Of a DNA stretch of 64,000 bases, positions 53,739 to 64,000 are shown piece after piece. The position numbers and the translations under genes are program-made. Below the pieces are notes generated by a model. It was not told the origin of the DNA. It did no database searches and was given only the letters and a program-made list of their open reading frames with translations. Location: assembly GCF_001957125.1 (NCBI RefSeq), contig NZ_MPHJ01000001.1, positions 342,831-406,830 of the forward strand, read 5' to 3'. Each line of letters begins with the position of its first letter. Within the stretch, counting starts at the first letter, position 1. The stretch comes from Shewanella sp. UCD-KL12 (GTDB taxonomy: Bacteria; Pseudomonadota; Gammaproteobacteria; Enterobacterales; Shewanellaceae).

Positions 53739-53816
53739 ATGGGAGACTGAGTAGGGGAAGCGTGAATAATGGCCGATTTAGGTCTAGGGTTAATAGACGA
53801 TACTAATGCCTAGGTA

Positions 53817-55874
53817 ATGCATATGCATATGCAGATGACCTTACAGCTTTTAGTATTTTTTGTGGTAGCGATAATATTAGGGATATTGTTACGCCGACTA
53901 TTAAAAAATACCGCTATTCCATACTCTGTAGCCTTGCTAGTACTGGGAATGTTGATAGGCTCAGTATTAGATTACGAACTTCAATCTCCCTTCCTTCATG
54001 AGTTAAAATCCTCTTTTGAGCTAGCAAGCCAGCTCGATGCCAATCTAATCATGTTTATCTTTTTACCTGCACTGGTATTTGAATCTGCATTCTCTTTAGA
54101 GGTGCACCTATTTAAGCGTATGTTTTCTCAAATTGCTTTGCTTGCTATCCCAGGCATGGTGCTTTGTACCTTGTTCACTGCAGCATTAAGCCTGACAGTG
54201 CTGCCTTGGCAATGGTCTATCGGTACGGCATTGATGTTTGGCACGATAGTGAGTGCCACCGACCCTGTTGCGGTTGTCGCGCTACTTAAAGAGATGTGCT
54301 CTCGTGCCAGACTACAAACCTTAATTGAGGGAGAGTCTCTGCTGAATGATGGTACAGCAATTGTTTTATTTACCCTGTTTCTTACTTTAGTCACTCAGGT
54401 TGATGCAGAGCTCAGTACCTTACATGTGATTGGTGAGTTTACGCGAGTCGTGTCGATTGGAGTGATTATCGGCGCCTTGGTTGCTGGGGTAAGTTTGCTC
54501 TTTATTGGCTCCCTGTTTAATGACAGTTTGATTGAGATTGCCCTAACCTTAGTGCTCCCTTACTTAGTATTTTATCTCTCAGAGCACGTATTTCATGCAT
54601 CGGGTGTGGTGAGTGTAGTTACGCTTGCACTTATCTATGCGGGCCCTGGTCGAACCCGCTTTTCTCCCGAAGTGATGGAGCATCTGCATCACTTCTGGCA
54701 CACATTGTCATTTCTGTTTAATACGCTTATTTTTATTTTAGTGGGGCTGGTGGTCTCAACCAGACTTGGGCTTGCTGATTTGGCTAACTGGCAATACTTA
54801 GCCGTGATTTTTGCCGGTATTTTAGTGATTCGAACTATGGTCATTGTTGGTTTTATGCCTATCTTAGCTAGGATCGGCATAGGGTTAACGAAAGAGAAAT
54901 CAATAGTGTTGATCTGGGGCGGACTCAGAGGGGCTGTGTCGTTAGCATTGGCACTTATCGTTGCGACCAATGAGTCCTTAGATATTCAGCTTAGGGATCA
55001 GGTGTTGTTTCTCACTGCGGGCATCGTGGTGCTCACTATCGTGGTCAACGGTTCGAGTATGCGTTTTGTGATGGCAAAACTTGGGCTTGATAAGCTGCCA
55101 AAAGCAAAGCAGAAAACCTTTGCTAAGGTACAACATAAGATTGCCAATGAAATAGTGCTAGTCAGGGAGAAATTACAGCAAGACGAGCATCTTAAATCGG
55201 TCAATTGGCCAGCTGTTGATAACAACATAGTGACAGTTGCTGCCCCCTATAAAGAGGAGGAAAGCGTTGATACTCAAGTTGAGTATCAGAGAAAGTTGCT
55301 CGAATCTGAGCGCCAGTTTTATTGGAATCAATTCGCTAAAGGTTTACTAAGCAAAGACGCCACTCATCTCTTAATCGGTGCGATAGAAAGAGCGCTTGAT
55401 GGCACACCACAAATATGGCCCAGACCCTCAATCGCTAAGCATTGGCAGATCCCTAAGTGGGCCACTCAATGTGCGCATTTTCCAATTGTTGGTAGCTATG
55501 CTCGTGCTACTAGCTATAAGCAACATGTGATTATCTTTGAGAGTGCCAGAGGGCTGTTTGAAGCGAGTCGTTATATTCTTGAGCTAGCACCTAGCTTGTC
55601 ATTAGAGAAAGCGCAGTTAGAGGAAGTGCTTGAGCAAGTGAGTTTAGTGAATCAATTTGCTGATAATACCTTAAATGGTTTTCGTCAGAACTCACCGCAT
55701 TTGGTGGAGCAGGTTGAATCTTACCTAGCCTTGCGAATATTACTCAATACTGAACGGAAAAAGATTCAGGAGTTAACCCATGAAGGGATAATCTCCGAAG
55801 TCGATGCTGAAAAGCTGATCGAAGAGGTCGAGCTCAAGATGCATGAAAATAAAAAGCAGAGTCAGTTGTTATAA
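53817..55874 (+). CDS. CPA1 family sodium/proton antiporter
   Basis: A 685-residue membrane protein with about twelve segments followed by a cytoplasmic tail of about 280 residues. FGTIVSATDPVAVVALLKE and EGESLLNDGTAIVLFTL carry the Asp and ND ion-binding residues of NhaP/CPA1 antiporters; WGGLRGAVSLALAL is the other signature. The tail is mostly helical and may regulate. The start region ATGCATATGCATATGCAGATG offers four in-frame ATG codons; AGG lies just before the first. Sodium or potassium export against protons is the likely role. Confidence 0.92.
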   Translation: MHMHMQMTLQLLVFFVVAIILGILLRRLLKNTAIPYSVALLVLGMLIGSVLDYELQSPFLHELKSSFELASQLDANLIMFIFLPALVFESAFSLEVHLFKRMFSQIALLAIPGMVLCTLFTAALSLTVLPWQWSIGTALMFGTIVSATDPVAVVALLKEMCSRARLQTLIEGESLLNDGTAIVLFTLFLTLVTQVDAELSTLHVIGEFTRVVSIGVIIGALVAGVSLLFIGSLFNDSLIEIALTLVLPYLVFYLSEHVFHASGVVSVVTLALIYAGPGRTRFSPEVMEHLHHFWHTLSFLFNTLIFILVGLVVSTRLGLADLANWQYLAVIFAGILVIRTMVIVGFMPILARIGIGLTKEKSIVLIWGGLRGAVSLALALIVATNESLDIQLRDQVLFLTAGIVVLTIVVNGSSMRFVMAKLGLDKLPKAKQKTFAKVQHKIANEIVLVREKLQQDEHLKSVNWPAVDNNIVTVAAPYKEEESVDTQVEYQRKLLESERQFYWNQFAKGLLSKDATHLLIGAIERALDGTPQIWPRPSIAKHWQIPKWATQCAHFPIVGSYARATSYKQHVIIFESARGLFEASRYILELAPSLSLEKAQLEEVLEQVSLVNQFADNTLNGFRQNSPHLVEQVESYLALRILLNTERKKIQELTHEGIISEVDAEKLIEEVELKMHENKKQSQLL

Positions 55875-55886
55875 CTGTTTAACAAA

Positions 55887-55920
55887 TAAAAAGGCCCGTT
55901 GATTATTTAATCAACGGGCC
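55887..55920. terminator. Terminator between the antiporter and the alcohol dehydrogenase
   Basis: GGCCCGTTGATT and AATCAACGGGCC form a long perfect stem. The T tail is on the leftward side (TTTTTATTT), so it chiefly ends the leftward alcohol dehydrogenase transcript; on the rightward side it is a hairpin without a T tail. Confidence 0.85.
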
Positions 55921-56011
55921 TCAGCTTGCTAATTCTTTGCAGGGAAAAAGCTAACTGTCACCACTTTATAACATGTGTAACCTAGTTTGATAGAGATAGG
56001 TCACAAAACTG

Positions 56012-57160
56012 TTAGAGAGCATTAGCAAAAATCTGGCTAATCTCTTCATGTGTTGCTTGTTTAGGGTTAGTGAGGCCACATGCATCTTTTAATGCATTCT
56101 CAGCCAATGTTGGAATATCCTCAGCTTTTACACCTAATTTAGTGAGGTTCTCAGGAATTTTAACTGCAACGGAAAGCGTTTTAATGGCTTCGATAGCTGC
56201 GGCTGCACCTTGCTCGTCACTCATGGTAGCAACATCCACTCCCATGGCTTTAGCGACATCTTTCAAACGCGGTGCGGCAACTTGAGCATTGTATTGCTGA
56301 ACATGTGGTAGCAATAGTGCGTTACAAACTCCGTGTGGTAAGTCGTAGAAGCCGCCAAGTTGGTGAGCCATGGCATGAACATAGCCAAGACTTGCGTTGT
56401 TAAATGCCATACCTGCTAAAAATTGTGCATAAGCCATCTGGTCGCGAGCATCAATATTCTGACCGTTATCAACCGCTTCAACTAAGTTTGCCTTGATAAG
56501 CTCAATGGCTTTAATCGCGCAAGCATCTGTGATTGGGTTCGCGGCGATTGAAACATAGGCTTCAATTGCGTGAGTGAGTGCATCCATACCTGTGGCAGCA
56601 GTAAGGCCGGCAGGTTTTGCTAGCATGAGCTCTGGGTCGTTGACTGAGAGAATAGGCGTTGTATGTTTGTCAACGATTGCCATCTTAATATGGCGAGCTT
56701 CATCAGTGATGATACAAAAACGTGTCATCTCGCTTGCCGTACCTGCAGTGGTGTTTATGGCGACTAATGGAAGTTGAGGCTTAGCTGACATATCAAGACC
56801 TTCGTAGTCTTTGATGCTGCCACCGTTCGTTGCGACTAGGGCGATACCTTTAGCGCAATCATGTGGAGACCCACCGCCAAGAGAAACTACGAAGTCACAA
56901 TCATTGGCTCTGAGAAGCTCAAGGCCAGCTTCTACATTACCTGAAGTTGGGTTTGGCTGCACACCATCGAAGATAGTGGCGACGATTCCTGCTGCGCCAA
57001 GTTTTTCTGCTACTTGTCCAACAAGCCCTATTTCAACCAATGGTTTATCTGTGACAACCAATGCGCGCTTAAAGCCCAGAGTTTTAATATCTCCAATAGC
57101 CTCATCGACAGCGTCTTTACCTAACACATTGACAGATGGGATAAAAAATTTAGCAGCCAT
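56012..57160 (-). CDS. Iron-containing alcohol dehydrogenase
   Basis: A 382-residue group III alcohol dehydrogenase. It has the nucleotide-binding [28 protein letters not shown], and the iron ligands in [25 protein letters not shown]. The closest described relatives are YiaY and AdhB-like ethanol dehydrogenases. ATG at 57160 follows AAAGGTG; an in-frame ATG nine bases earlier is less well placed. It stands alone and is read leftward, divergent from the porin. Confidence 0.93.
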   Translation of the reverse strand: MAAKFFIPSVNVLGKDAVDEAIGDIKTLGFKRALVVTDKPLVEIGLVGQVAEKLGAAGIVATIFDGVQPNPTSGNVEAGLELLRANDCDFVVSLGGGSPHDCAKGIALVATNGGSIKDYEGLDMSAKPQLPLVAINTTAGTASEMTRFCIITDEARHIKMAIVDKHTTPILSVNDPELMLAKPAGLTAATGMDALTHAIEAYVSIAANPITDACAIKAIELIKANLVEAVDNGQNIDARDQMAYAQFLAGMAFNNASLGYVHAMAHQLGGFYDLPHGVCNALLLPHVQQYNAQVAAPRLKDVAKAMGVDVATMSDEQGAAAAIEAIKTLSVAVKIPENLTKLGVKAEDIPTLAENALKDACGLTNPKQATHEEISQIFANAL

Positions 57161-57572
57161 AAAAATCACCTTTATGCTTAAATGTTAAAAGTTGTTATCT
57201 TTTCTGGTAACCAAATTACCAACCTTGATAGTAGAAGGTTGTGATCTAACTCTAAAAATGGACTAGGTTAGCGTAATATTTGGCTGAAAATTAGAGCTGA
57301 GTTACTAAATTTGTAATTTTATGACATGGATAGAGGAATTATCTAGCTAACAAGTACCAACCGATGAGAGTGAGCTTTTTGAGAAGTGAGCAGTGGTAAG
57401 CCAGAGGCCAGATGCTGGATATAGAGAGGGAGTCTATTTAGTAAGTACGATGGACTGTACTAATGGTCTGCACAATGTGAAACAAGCGGCAGCGCTTATC
57501 GTTACCTTAAAGCGTTAGATCCAAGGGATAGTCTATACTTTTTTTATCGCCTGCTAATTTTGGTTGAGAATC

Positions 57573-58733
57573 ATGAGAGTTTTCCCTGTTTTACTGCTTC
57601 TTTTTGTGAGCTTTTCTTCTGTTACGTTTTCCGTGAAAAGTGCAGAGTCTGAAACAACGTTATCTGAGTTGAAACGGCAGATAGAGCAGTTACAGCAGCA
57701 GGTGTTAGCCTTAGAGAAAGCCCAAGAAGCGGAAAAGCTCAGGCAAGCGAGTGTTGCCAAGCAAGTGCAGGTAAGCGAAGAGGCCAAACCTGAGACTATG
57801 CCTGAAAAGCCCCTTAACAATACCTTACGTGTTTACGCCACGATGAGGCCAACCTTAGGTTACTTCGATGAAGATGCTGAGTCTTTTTGGGATGTGCGTG
57901 ATGCCCTGTCCCATGCAGGGATAAAAGCGACCAATGAGTTTATGCCAGGCTGGACCGCCGAGTTACATGGGGAGTGGGGCATTGATATCTCCAACAATGG
58001 TGATTTCGGTAAGGCTAGACGAGCCTATGTGGCTGTGGGAGGACCTTATGGCCGAGTTGCAGTGGGTAAACAGCGCCCTCCACAATATCTGCTGATTGCC
58101 GAGTATGTGGATATTTTTAATCATGCCAATAGTCCTTTCTCCTACGATGCAGAAGGGATATTTTTTGTCGATAACATGGTGACCTACCGCCTTCAAACCG
58201 GTGGGTTTAGTTGGATGGCCGCTTCCCAGTTCGATGGAGACAGCGGTAATAGTAGTGCCGATATGGTCAACCTAGGTTTAGGGTATGATCAAGGTGGGTT
58301 TCATGGTGCGGTGAGTTACCTAGTTCAAGATACTCTAGAGGGGGATTTGACCACAGGCGAAGATGAGGTATGGGCTGTTTCATTAGCCCATGATTTTAGT
58401 AATGGTTTATACCTAGCTGCGGCGTATCAGGATAAAACTTATCAAAGGGATCTAATTTCTCAAGAACGCAGTGGTCATACACTCGACGTGTCAACGGCAT
58501 ATAGGTTAAGCGAACAATTTAGAGTTAAGTTAGGTTATTTTGATTTTGATGATGGACGCAGCACCCTTTTGAGTCAAAGGTATGATGGTTATAACACTAC
58601 ATTTGAGTGGTTACCTGATGATAATCTGCGCTTTCACATTGAATATTTGACTAAAAATTACGACTACCTGAGTGACTTTGATTCTTGGAGTATAGGTTTT
58701 AGGTATGACTTTGCTAAAGACTGGCGTTTCTAA
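57573..58733 (+). CDS. Outer-membrane porin with N-terminal coiled coil
   Basis: A 386-residue exported protein. The signal peptide (MRVFPVLLLLFVSFSSVTFS) is followed by a coiled coil (LKRQIEQLQQQVLALEKAQEAEKL, residues about 30-55), and then by a 14- to 16-strand-like barrel with YVAVGGPYGRVAVGKQRPPQYLL typical of gram-negative porins, ending in WRF with terminal Phe. Its place ahead of the glycogen operon suggests maltodextrin uptake, but a coiled-coil general porin is equally possible. ATG 57573 is 9 bases inside the widest frame. Confidence 0.82.
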   Translation: MRVFPVLLLLFVSFSSVTFSVKSAESETTLSELKRQIEQLQQQVLALEKAQEAEKLRQASVAKQVQVSEEAKPETMPEKPLNNTLRVYATMRPTLGYFDEDAESFWDVRDALSHAGIKATNEFMPGWTAELHGEWGIDISNNGDFGKARRAYVAVGGPYGRVAVGKQRPPQYLLIAEYVDIFNHANSPFSYDAEGIFFVDNMVTYRLQTGGFSWMAASQFDGDSGNSSADMVNLGLGYDQGGFHGAVSYLVQDTLEGDLTTGEDEVWAVSLAHDFSNGLYLAAAYQDKTYQRDLISQERSGHTLDVSTAYRLSEQFRVKLGYFDFDDGRSTLLSQRYDGYNTTFEWLPDDNLRFHIEYLTKNYDYLSDFDSWSIGFRYDFAKDWRF

Positions 58734-58823
58734 CCAATTAGCATAAATGATGGTTACTGACCGTTAGCACAAGTGATGAGTATGAGTTAACCGTTTGAGC
58801 TATCTATGCAGCATCAAAACCAC

Positions 58824-58849
58824 GGCCGCGCTTAATAGGCGCGGCCTCT
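58824..58849 (+). terminator. Hairpin after the porin
   Basis: GGCCGCGC and GCGCGGCC pair across TTAATAG in a very stable 8-bp GC stem. Only a weak tail (TCTTCG) follows, so termination may depend on other factors. It lies 91 bases after the porin stop. Confidence 0.5.
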
Positions 58850-59062
58850 TCGACCTTAATAGACTAGACCTCTTCTTCACCGCTTTACTTTCTTCGACTT
58901 TCTTACAAAGCTAAGTATAAGATATTGATATTTAGCGGCTATCGCATGTCATCCCCTTGACATAAATCTGTCTTCAAGCTGTTATTTTTCACAAGCAAGA
59001 TTAAGGCCTGTGAATTGTAAGTTGAGAGCACTCCTTGCTCTTTAAGCACAAGGAAGACAGGT

Positions 59063-61264
59063 ATGGAGCTTGAGAAGTTACTGTATTTGCAAGGTGTTGG
59101 TGCAGAGTTTATTGATTGCAACGGGAAAAATGTCACGATCCCTGAGCAAGATAGATTAGGCGTATTGAAATGTATGCTTAATCGCTCTGATGAACTCACC
59201 TCAACGGCTGAAAAATGCGCTGAACTCGGTGATAGGGTGCAGGAGTTAGATGCTAAGCCCTGGACATATCTGTTAGCAAGTTTTCAGCACACCTATATAA
59301 ATAACCAGAGTTTCACACTTAATTTGCCTGCGAGTTACCCACACAGTTTATGGCTGAGCCTTCGCTGTGAAAATGCTTGTGAAGCAGGTATTGAAGCTGG
59401 CGGCGAAGCAAGAGATGAGCAGACTGTTGAGCTGTTTCCTGCAGGTTTTGAGGTGATTGGTAACTACAGTCATGAAGGTAAGCTGTATCTTAATTATCGC
59501 ATTCCATTATCTGAGCTCGGTATCGAACTTGAGCTTGGCTATCACCAGCTCGAACTCTCACTGTCAGACCGTTCCATCACTGAAACAGGCACCTTGTTAG
59601 TTGCCCCCATACAAGCTTTTCAATTCGAAGATATCCCAAATTTAAAAGTCGACCCAGATAGAGAGGCACGTCCTTGGGGGGTCAGTATTCAGCTATATTC
59701 ACTGCGCTCTAATGAACAATGGGGAATAGGGGACTTTGGCGATCTAGCAAAGTTAATCGAGTTTATCGCCCTGCAAGGGGGGGACTTTATTCAGTTAAAC
59801 CCACTGCATGCATTGGCGCTATCTAGCGATGATGCGATGAGCCCATATAGCCCAAGTGATAGAAGGCGGCTTAATCCGCTTTATATCAATATTACCAATT
59901 TGAGGGAATATCACTACGTCGAGCCTGAGTTACTTGAAGGGGCGTTGGCGGAGAAAAAGCTATCTCTTAATCGAGATAATTGGCTCAGCTATCAAGAGGT
60001 CATAGAGACTAAATACGCTATTTTTCATCTCCTCTTTGATGCATTTCATCAACATGAAATCATGACTAATTCCCCCCGTTCTCAGGCATTTTTTAAGTTT
60101 ATCGACGCTCAAGGGGAAGATTTAGCTTTCTATTCAGCTGAAATGGCAGGCGAAGGGCCTAGCTGCGATCCGCAGTTTTATAACTATCTTCAGTTTGTTG
60201 CCGAAGAGCAGCTTGAAGGTTGCCAGGCGAAAGCTAAAGCGTTAGGCATGTCCGTGGGACTAATTCGAGATCTTGCAGTAGGGGCATCCCCCTCTGGTAT
60301 AGAGGTGAAGCAAAAAAGCCAGCTGTTTTGTCAGCAAGCAAGTATTGGAGCGCCAGCCGATCCCTTTGCACCTCAGGGGCAAAACTGGGGATTAACGCCC
60401 TTAGACCCCATCGAGCTAAAACAGGACAGGTACCGCCATTTTATCAGCATAGTCAGACACAATATGGCCGCCTGTGGGGCGTTAAGAATCGATCACGTTA
60501 TGGCGCTACTCAGATTATGGTGGTGCCCAAGTCATCCGCAACTTGGCGCTGGCGCCTATGTTTATTACCCATTAGAGGCCCTTTTGGCCATTATCAATTT
60601 CGAGAGTCACCTTGCTCGCTGCTGCGTCATTGGTGAGGATTTAGGGGTTGTACCGCCTGAACTCAATGGGTATCTGAGTCAAGCAGGGATCTACTCTAAC
60701 CAACTGTTTTATTTCAGTAAGCACTTCGATGGTTTTCTGCAACCTGCACAACATAAATCCCACAGCTTAATGATGTTAGCGAACCATGATGTCCCGACAT
60801 TGGCGGCCTGGTGGTCAACAAGTGATCTGTATTTACAACGTCAGCTTGAGCTGATTAACACGGATGAAGCGCTCGGGGATGCATTGACGCTGCGGGAAGG
60901 TGAAAAGCAGCAACTTTTGTCTCTGCTCAATCAGCAGCATGCTTTTTCTACAGGTCAGTTTATCGGTGAATTAAATGAACTGGAGTTTGAGTATCTATTA
61001 GAAGCTTGGGTTCGACTCATTGCCATGAGCGCATCAGCATTACTGAGTATTCAGCTGTGCGATCTGATCAGCGAGCGCCATAGCGTTAACATTCCTGGAA
61101 CCTGGAAACAGTACGCCAATTGGCAGCGCCGTTTGCCCTATTTGCTCGATGACTTAGCCCACTCGCCAAAGGTGAAGCAACTGCTTCGAACTCTTGCATC
61201 CCACAGAGGTGCATCCCATGTTGGCGTGAAGAGAACTGTAAACTTAACGGAAGAGATAAGATGA
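59063..61264 (+). CDS. malQ: 4-alpha-glucanotransferase (amylomaltase)
   Basis: MalQ (GH77) transfers maltodextrin segments between chains. The 733-residue protein has [21 protein letters not shown], the nucleophile Asp477 in [12 protein letters not shown], the acid Glu525 in IGEDLGVVP and Asp576 in [13 protein letters not shown]. An N-terminal extension of about 200 residues is usual for proteobacterial MalQ. AGGAAGACAGG precedes the ATG. Its stop overlaps the glgB start as ATGA, so the two are coupled. It probably shortens or lengthens chains for glycogen metabolism. Confidence 0.96.
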   Translation: MELEKLLYLQGVGAEFIDCNGKNVTIPEQDRLGVLKCMLNRSDELTSTAEKCAELGDRVQELDAKPWTYLLASFQHTYINNQSFTLNLPASYPHSLWLSLRCENACEAGIEAGGEARDEQTVELFPAGFEVIGNYSHEGKLYLNYRIPLSELGIELELGYHQLELSLSDRSITETGTLLVAPIQAFQFEDIPNLKVDPDREARPWGVSIQLYSLRSNEQWGIGDFGDLAKLIEFIALQGGDFIQLNPLHALALSSDDAMSPYSPSDRRRLNPLYINITNLREYHYVEPELLEGALAEKKLSLNRDNWLSYQEVIETKYAIFHLLFDAFHQHEIMTNSPRSQAFFKFIDAQGEDLAFYSAEMAGEGPSCDPQFYNYLQFVAEEQLEGCQAKAKALGMSVGLIRDLAVGASPSGIEVKQKSQLFCQQASIGAPADPFAPQGQNWGLTPLDPIELKQDRYRHFISIVRHNMAACGALRIDHVMALLRLWWCPSHPQLGAGAYVYYPLEALLAIINFESHLARCCVIGEDLGVVPPELNGYLSQAGIYSNQLFYFSKHFDGFLQPAQHKSHSLMMLANHDVPTLAAWWSTSDLYLQRQLELINTDEALGDALTLREGEKQQLLSLLNQQHAFSTGQFIGELNELEFEYLLEAWVRLIAMSASALLSIQLCDLISERHSVNIPGTWKQYANWQRRLPYLLDDLAHSPKVKQLLRTLASHRGASHVGVKRTVNLTEEIR

Positions 61265-63528
61265 CTCAAAATGCCCCGCACTTTCACGATGGCGCCGATA
61301 TCGCGCTGCTAAATGGCGAGTATAGTGATGTGTTTGCTCTACTTGGTATGCACTTAACTTCAAACGATAAAGACCAAGTAAAAGCCAGTAAGCCTCAGCT
61401 CGTTGTTCGCTGTTTACTGCGTGGCGCACTTAAGGTTGATGTGGTTAGCCTTAAGGATAACCGTAAGGTGGCCAGTCTTGAAAGAGTCAATGATGAGGGG
61501 CTATTTGCAGGAGTTATGGGACGCAGGGTAAAACCCTTTCCCTATAAGCTGAGGGTGGAGTATCCCTTAAGCGTTGAGGAGATCATCGACCCTTACCAAT
61601 TTTCCAGCGGCTTAAATGATGATGACCTTTACCTTTTTGGTGAAGGCCGTCAGCAGCAAGCGTATCATTTTTTAGGGGCTAACTGGCGTGAGATAAATAA
61701 GACTCCAGGCGTGTTATTTTGTTTATGGGCACCTAATGCGCATAGAGTTTCTGTTGTTGGGGATTTTAATCACTGGGACGCCACTCGCCATGTAATGCGT
61801 CAGCATATAGCGAATGGGGTCTGGGAGATCTTTATTCCAGATGTTGAAGAGTCGCAGCACTACAAGTTTGAGTTAATCACCGCTTTTGGTGAGCGGATCA
61901 TCAAGTCAGATCCCTATGCTAAGGCGATGCAGGGCGCACCAGATAATGCCTCGTTAATTCCTCTAAAGCGTAATCATGAGTGGCAGGATGAAAGCTGGAT
62001 TAACCGCCGTGCAACTCAGACATGGCATCATGCACCTATCTCTACCTATGAGGTGCATCTAGGCTCCTGGCGCAGAAAAGGGTTGGATGGTGAGGGCTAT
62101 TTCAACTATCAAGAGTTAATTGATGAGTTGATCCCCTATGTGGTTGAGATGGGGTTCACGCATTTACAACTTATGCCTGTCAGTGAGTACCCTTTTGATG
62201 GCTCATGGGGCTATCAGCCAGTTGGATTATTTGCGCCAAGTCATAGGTTTGGTGATGCCTTAGGTCTTAAACGCTTTATCGATGCTTGTCATCAAGTTGG
62301 GATCGCAGTGGTACTTGATTGGGTGGCGGCGCACTTTCCAAAAGACCCCCACGGCCTTATTAAGTTTGACGGCAGTTGCTTGTATGAGCACCAAGACCCG
62401 ATGCAAGGTGAGCATCCAGACTGGGATACCTTGATCTATAACTATGGTCGCGGTGAAGTACAAAGCTACCTATTGAGTAATGCATGTTTCTGGTTAGAGG
62501 AGTTTCACTTTGACGGCCTCAGGATCGATGCGGTCTCTTCCATGTTGTACCTCGATTACAGCCGAGAGCCGGGGCAATGGCAGCCTAATGTTCATGGCGG
62601 ACGTGAAAACCTTGAAGCCATAGCGTTTTTACAGACTTTAAATCAACGGCTTTACCAATGTTTTCCTGGCATAGTGATGATAGCTGAAGAGTCTACTGCC
62701 TGGCCGGGTGTTACTCATCGAGTCGATGAGTCCGGCTTAGGTTTTGGTTTTAAATGGAACATGGGCTGGATGAATGACAGCCTAAGGTATTTAGGCCGAG
62801 ATCCCATTCACCGTAGCCATCACCAAAATGAACTGACATTCAGCTTGATGTACTGCTTTAGCGAGCAATTTGTTCTCTCCTTGAGTCACGATGAGGTGGT
62901 GCATGGTAAAGGCTCACTTCTGCATAAAGCGCCGGGAGATGACTGGCAGAAGTTTGCCAATGTCCGAGCCTATCTGGGCTTTATGTGGGGGCATCCGGGT
63001 AAGAAATTACTGTTTATGGGCGGGGAGTTTGGTCAGCGTGATGAGTGGAGCCATGATAAAAGTTTAGACTGGCACTTGCTGCAATATGCGCCGCATCAAG
63101 GATTACAGGCATGGGTGAAAGACCTTAACCAGCTGTATCTAAGCCAGACAGCCCTCTATAGTTGCGATGCCCTGCCTGAAACCTTCCAATGGCTTGATTG
63201 TGACAATCATCAGGCCAGCATATTTAGCTTTATTCGTTACGGTGCAACTGGTGACGATCACTTAGTGTTCGTTATCAACATGACGCCTCAGGTACATCAT
63301 GGGTTTCGACTTGGCCTACCTGAGGAAAGTCATTACTCAGAGCTTCTCAATAGCGACAGTGTGCATTACGGCGGCAGTGGTGTGGGGAATGCGGGCGTCA
63401 TTATCTGTGAGGCAATGCCCTATCAAGGCATGCCTCAAAGCGCTCTTATCACAGTGCCGCCGCTAAGCTGTGTCGTGCTAGCGCCAAATACATCGTTAGT
63501 TCAAGGTGCTTGTGATGAAGCTCACTAA
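61261..63528 (+). CDS. glgB: 1,4-alpha-glucan branching enzyme
   Basis: GlgB (GH13, CBM48) puts alpha-1,6 branches into glycogen. The 755-residue protein has an N-terminal domain, a CBM48 domain ([19 protein letters not shown]), [14 protein letters not shown], the nucleophile Asp423 in [16 protein letters not shown], the acid Glu476 in IAEESTAW and [14 protein letters not shown]. The Asp-to-Glu distance of 53 is the one seen in E. coli GlgB. It overlaps malQ by 4 bases and glgX by 14. Confidence 0.97.
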   Translation: MTQNAPHFHDGADIALLNGEYSDVFALLGMHLTSNDKDQVKASKPQLVVRCLLRGALKVDVVSLKDNRKVASLERVNDEGLFAGVMGRRVKPFPYKLRVEYPLSVEEIIDPYQFSSGLNDDDLYLFGEGRQQQAYHFLGANWREINKTPGVLFCLWAPNAHRVSVVGDFNHWDATRHVMRQHIANGVWEIFIPDVEESQHYKFELITAFGERIIKSDPYAKAMQGAPDNASLIPLKRNHEWQDESWINRRATQTWHHAPISTYEVHLGSWRRKGLDGEGYFNYQELIDELIPYVVEMGFTHLQLMPVSEYPFDGSWGYQPVGLFAPSHRFGDALGLKRFIDACHQVGIAVVLDWVAAHFPKDPHGLIKFDGSCLYEHQDPMQGEHPDWDTLIYNYGRGEVQSYLLSNACFWLEEFHFDGLRIDAVSSMLYLDYSREPGQWQPNVHGGRENLEAIAFLQTLNQRLYQCFPGIVMIAEESTAWPGVTHRVDESGLGFGFKWNMGWMNDSLRYLGRDPIHRSHHQNELTFSLMYCFSEQFVLSLSHDEVVHGKGSLLHKAPGDDWQKFANVRAYLGFMWGHPGKKLLFMGGEFGQRDEWSHDKSLDWHLLQYAPHQGLQAWVKDLNQLYLSQTALYSCDALPETFQWLDCDNHQASIFSFIRYGATGDDHLVFVINMTPQVHHGFRLGLPEESHYSELLNSDSVHYGGSGVGNAGVIICEAMPYQGMPQSALITVPPLSCVVLAPNTSLVQGACDEAH

Positions 63529-64000
63529 TGGCAAGCCATATCCATTAGGGGCGAGTGTGGATGCTGATGGGGTGAACTTTGCGCTGTTTTCAGCCCACGC
63601 CACTCAGGTGATTTTGTGTATATTCGATGAGAAGGGAGGGGATGAGGTCGCACGCTTTATCCTGCCACGAAAGTCTCAGAATATTTGGCATGGTTATCTC
63701 GAAGGCGCCAGTGAAGGCTTGTTATATGGTTATCGAGTTGATGGCCCCTATCAGCCTTTGTCTGGTCACAGGTTCAACGTCAATAAGCTCCTGCTCGACC
63801 CCTACGCCAAACAGCTGGTGGGGCAGTGCCATGATGATCCCGCTCATTACGGTTATCAACTCGATGGTGCACTCGCCGATCTGTCATTCGACAGCCGAGA
63901 TAACGCTACCAGTATGCCCAAGTGTCGTGTGGTCGATATCCGCCACCTAGAGGCTGTCTTGCCGGTGCAGAAAAGCTACAGTCAGGAGGAGGTCTCACTC
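63515..64000 (+). CDS. glgX: Glycogen debranching enzyme GlgX, N-terminal part
   Basis: The gene runs past the window end. The first 162 codons encode [60 protein letters not shown] and [17 protein letters not shown], the N-terminal CBM48-like domain of GlgX/TreX debranching enzymes. The start lies inside the end of glgB, 14 bases of overlap in another frame. Beyond the window glgC and glgA are likely, as in other Shewanella glg operons. Confidence 0.94.
   Translation, partial: MKLTNGKPYPLGASVDADGVNFALFSAHATQVILCIFDEKGGDEVARFILPRKSQNIWHGYLEGASEGLLYGYRVDGPYQPLSGHRFNVNKLLLDPYAKQLVGQCHDDPAHYGYQLDGALADLSFDSRDNATSMPKCRVVDIRHLEAVLPVQKSYSQEEVSL

Noticed and set aside
53817..53840. Met/His-alternating start MHMHMQM of the antiporter as a metal site
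   Set aside because: The DNA is a short ATGCAT repeat with four possible ATG starts; the true start may exclude most of it, so a metal site cannot be supported.
63627..63950. Rightward frame of 107 codons after glgB
   Set aside because: It is out of frame with the clear GlgX N-terminus, which covers the same bases.

Overview
The window is chromosomal DNA of a marine gammaproteobacterium, almost certainly a Shewanella. Three things point there: the nag cluster has the order hex-nagK-nagB(II)-nagA-nagX-nagP and carries palindromes that match the NagR operator known from Shewanella; the 'ygg' housekeeping block (mutY-yggX, trmB-yggL-yggN, hemW-rdgB-yggU-yggT-proC-yggS, pilT-pilU, ruvX-yqgE) has the gene content of Alteromonadales and Enterobacterales; and a malQ-glgB-glgX glycogen operon follows. 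The species cannot be fixed from sequence reading alone. There is no prophage, transposase, integrase or CRISPR array.

Layout. 1-10.6 kb: chitin/N-acetylglucosamine (GlcNAc) catabolism. A lipoprotein hexosaminidase cuts chito-oligosaccharides. NagP takes GlcNAc across the inner membrane, NagK phosphorylates it, NagA deacetylates it, and the SIS-domain deaminase makes fructose-6-phosphate. NagX is an extra membrane protein. Four NagR-type operators lie at 1043, 1197, 4513 and 9093; nagR itself is not in the window. A leftward TauE-like gene and the first codons of a tryptophan-halogenase-like gene share the operator-bearing spacer. 10.8-12.2 kb: a duplicated tRNA-Phe/tRNA-Thr unit read leftward, with three tRNA-derived remnants. 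12.3-31.1 kb: the ygg housekeeping block, a LysR regulator, a DUF885 peptidase-like protein, the retraction ATPases PilT and PilU, and an outer-membrane barrel.

31.2-38.5 kb: small envelope genes, including a Fur-box-flanked membrane protein, a PACE efflux pump with its divergent LysR regulator, an OmpA-like lipid-free protein, an MscS channel, a TRIC-like channel and threonine aldolase. 38.6-42.8 kb: two tandem PhoA-type alkaline phosphatases, one a lipoprotein with a collagen-like linker, and an unknown His-tailed secreted protein. 43-48.6 kb: thioesterase, BCCT transporter, a PhnD-like protein without signal peptide, a small repeat lipoprotein, NADH dehydrogenase II and an unknown protein. 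49.2-55.9 kb: an RND efflux adaptor/pump pair, whose junction holds an 86-bp tandem duplication, and a CPA1 antiporter. 56-64 kb: an iron alcohol dehydrogenase, a porin, then malQ-glgB-glgX (cut by the window end).

The points most worth checking are (1) the 86-bp duplication at 50379-50581, which makes two 29-codon reading frames chained by ATGA overlaps into the RND pump start; (2) the decayed tRNA-like elements between the tRNA operons; (3) the operator-rich spacer at 968-1731 with an orphan terminator; (4) a promoter-plus-terminator unit without a gene at 18609-18789; and (5) two unrelated short tandem arrays (14 bp x 6 and about 12 bp x 10) in intergenic spacers. I did not find a clearly new multi-gene system.
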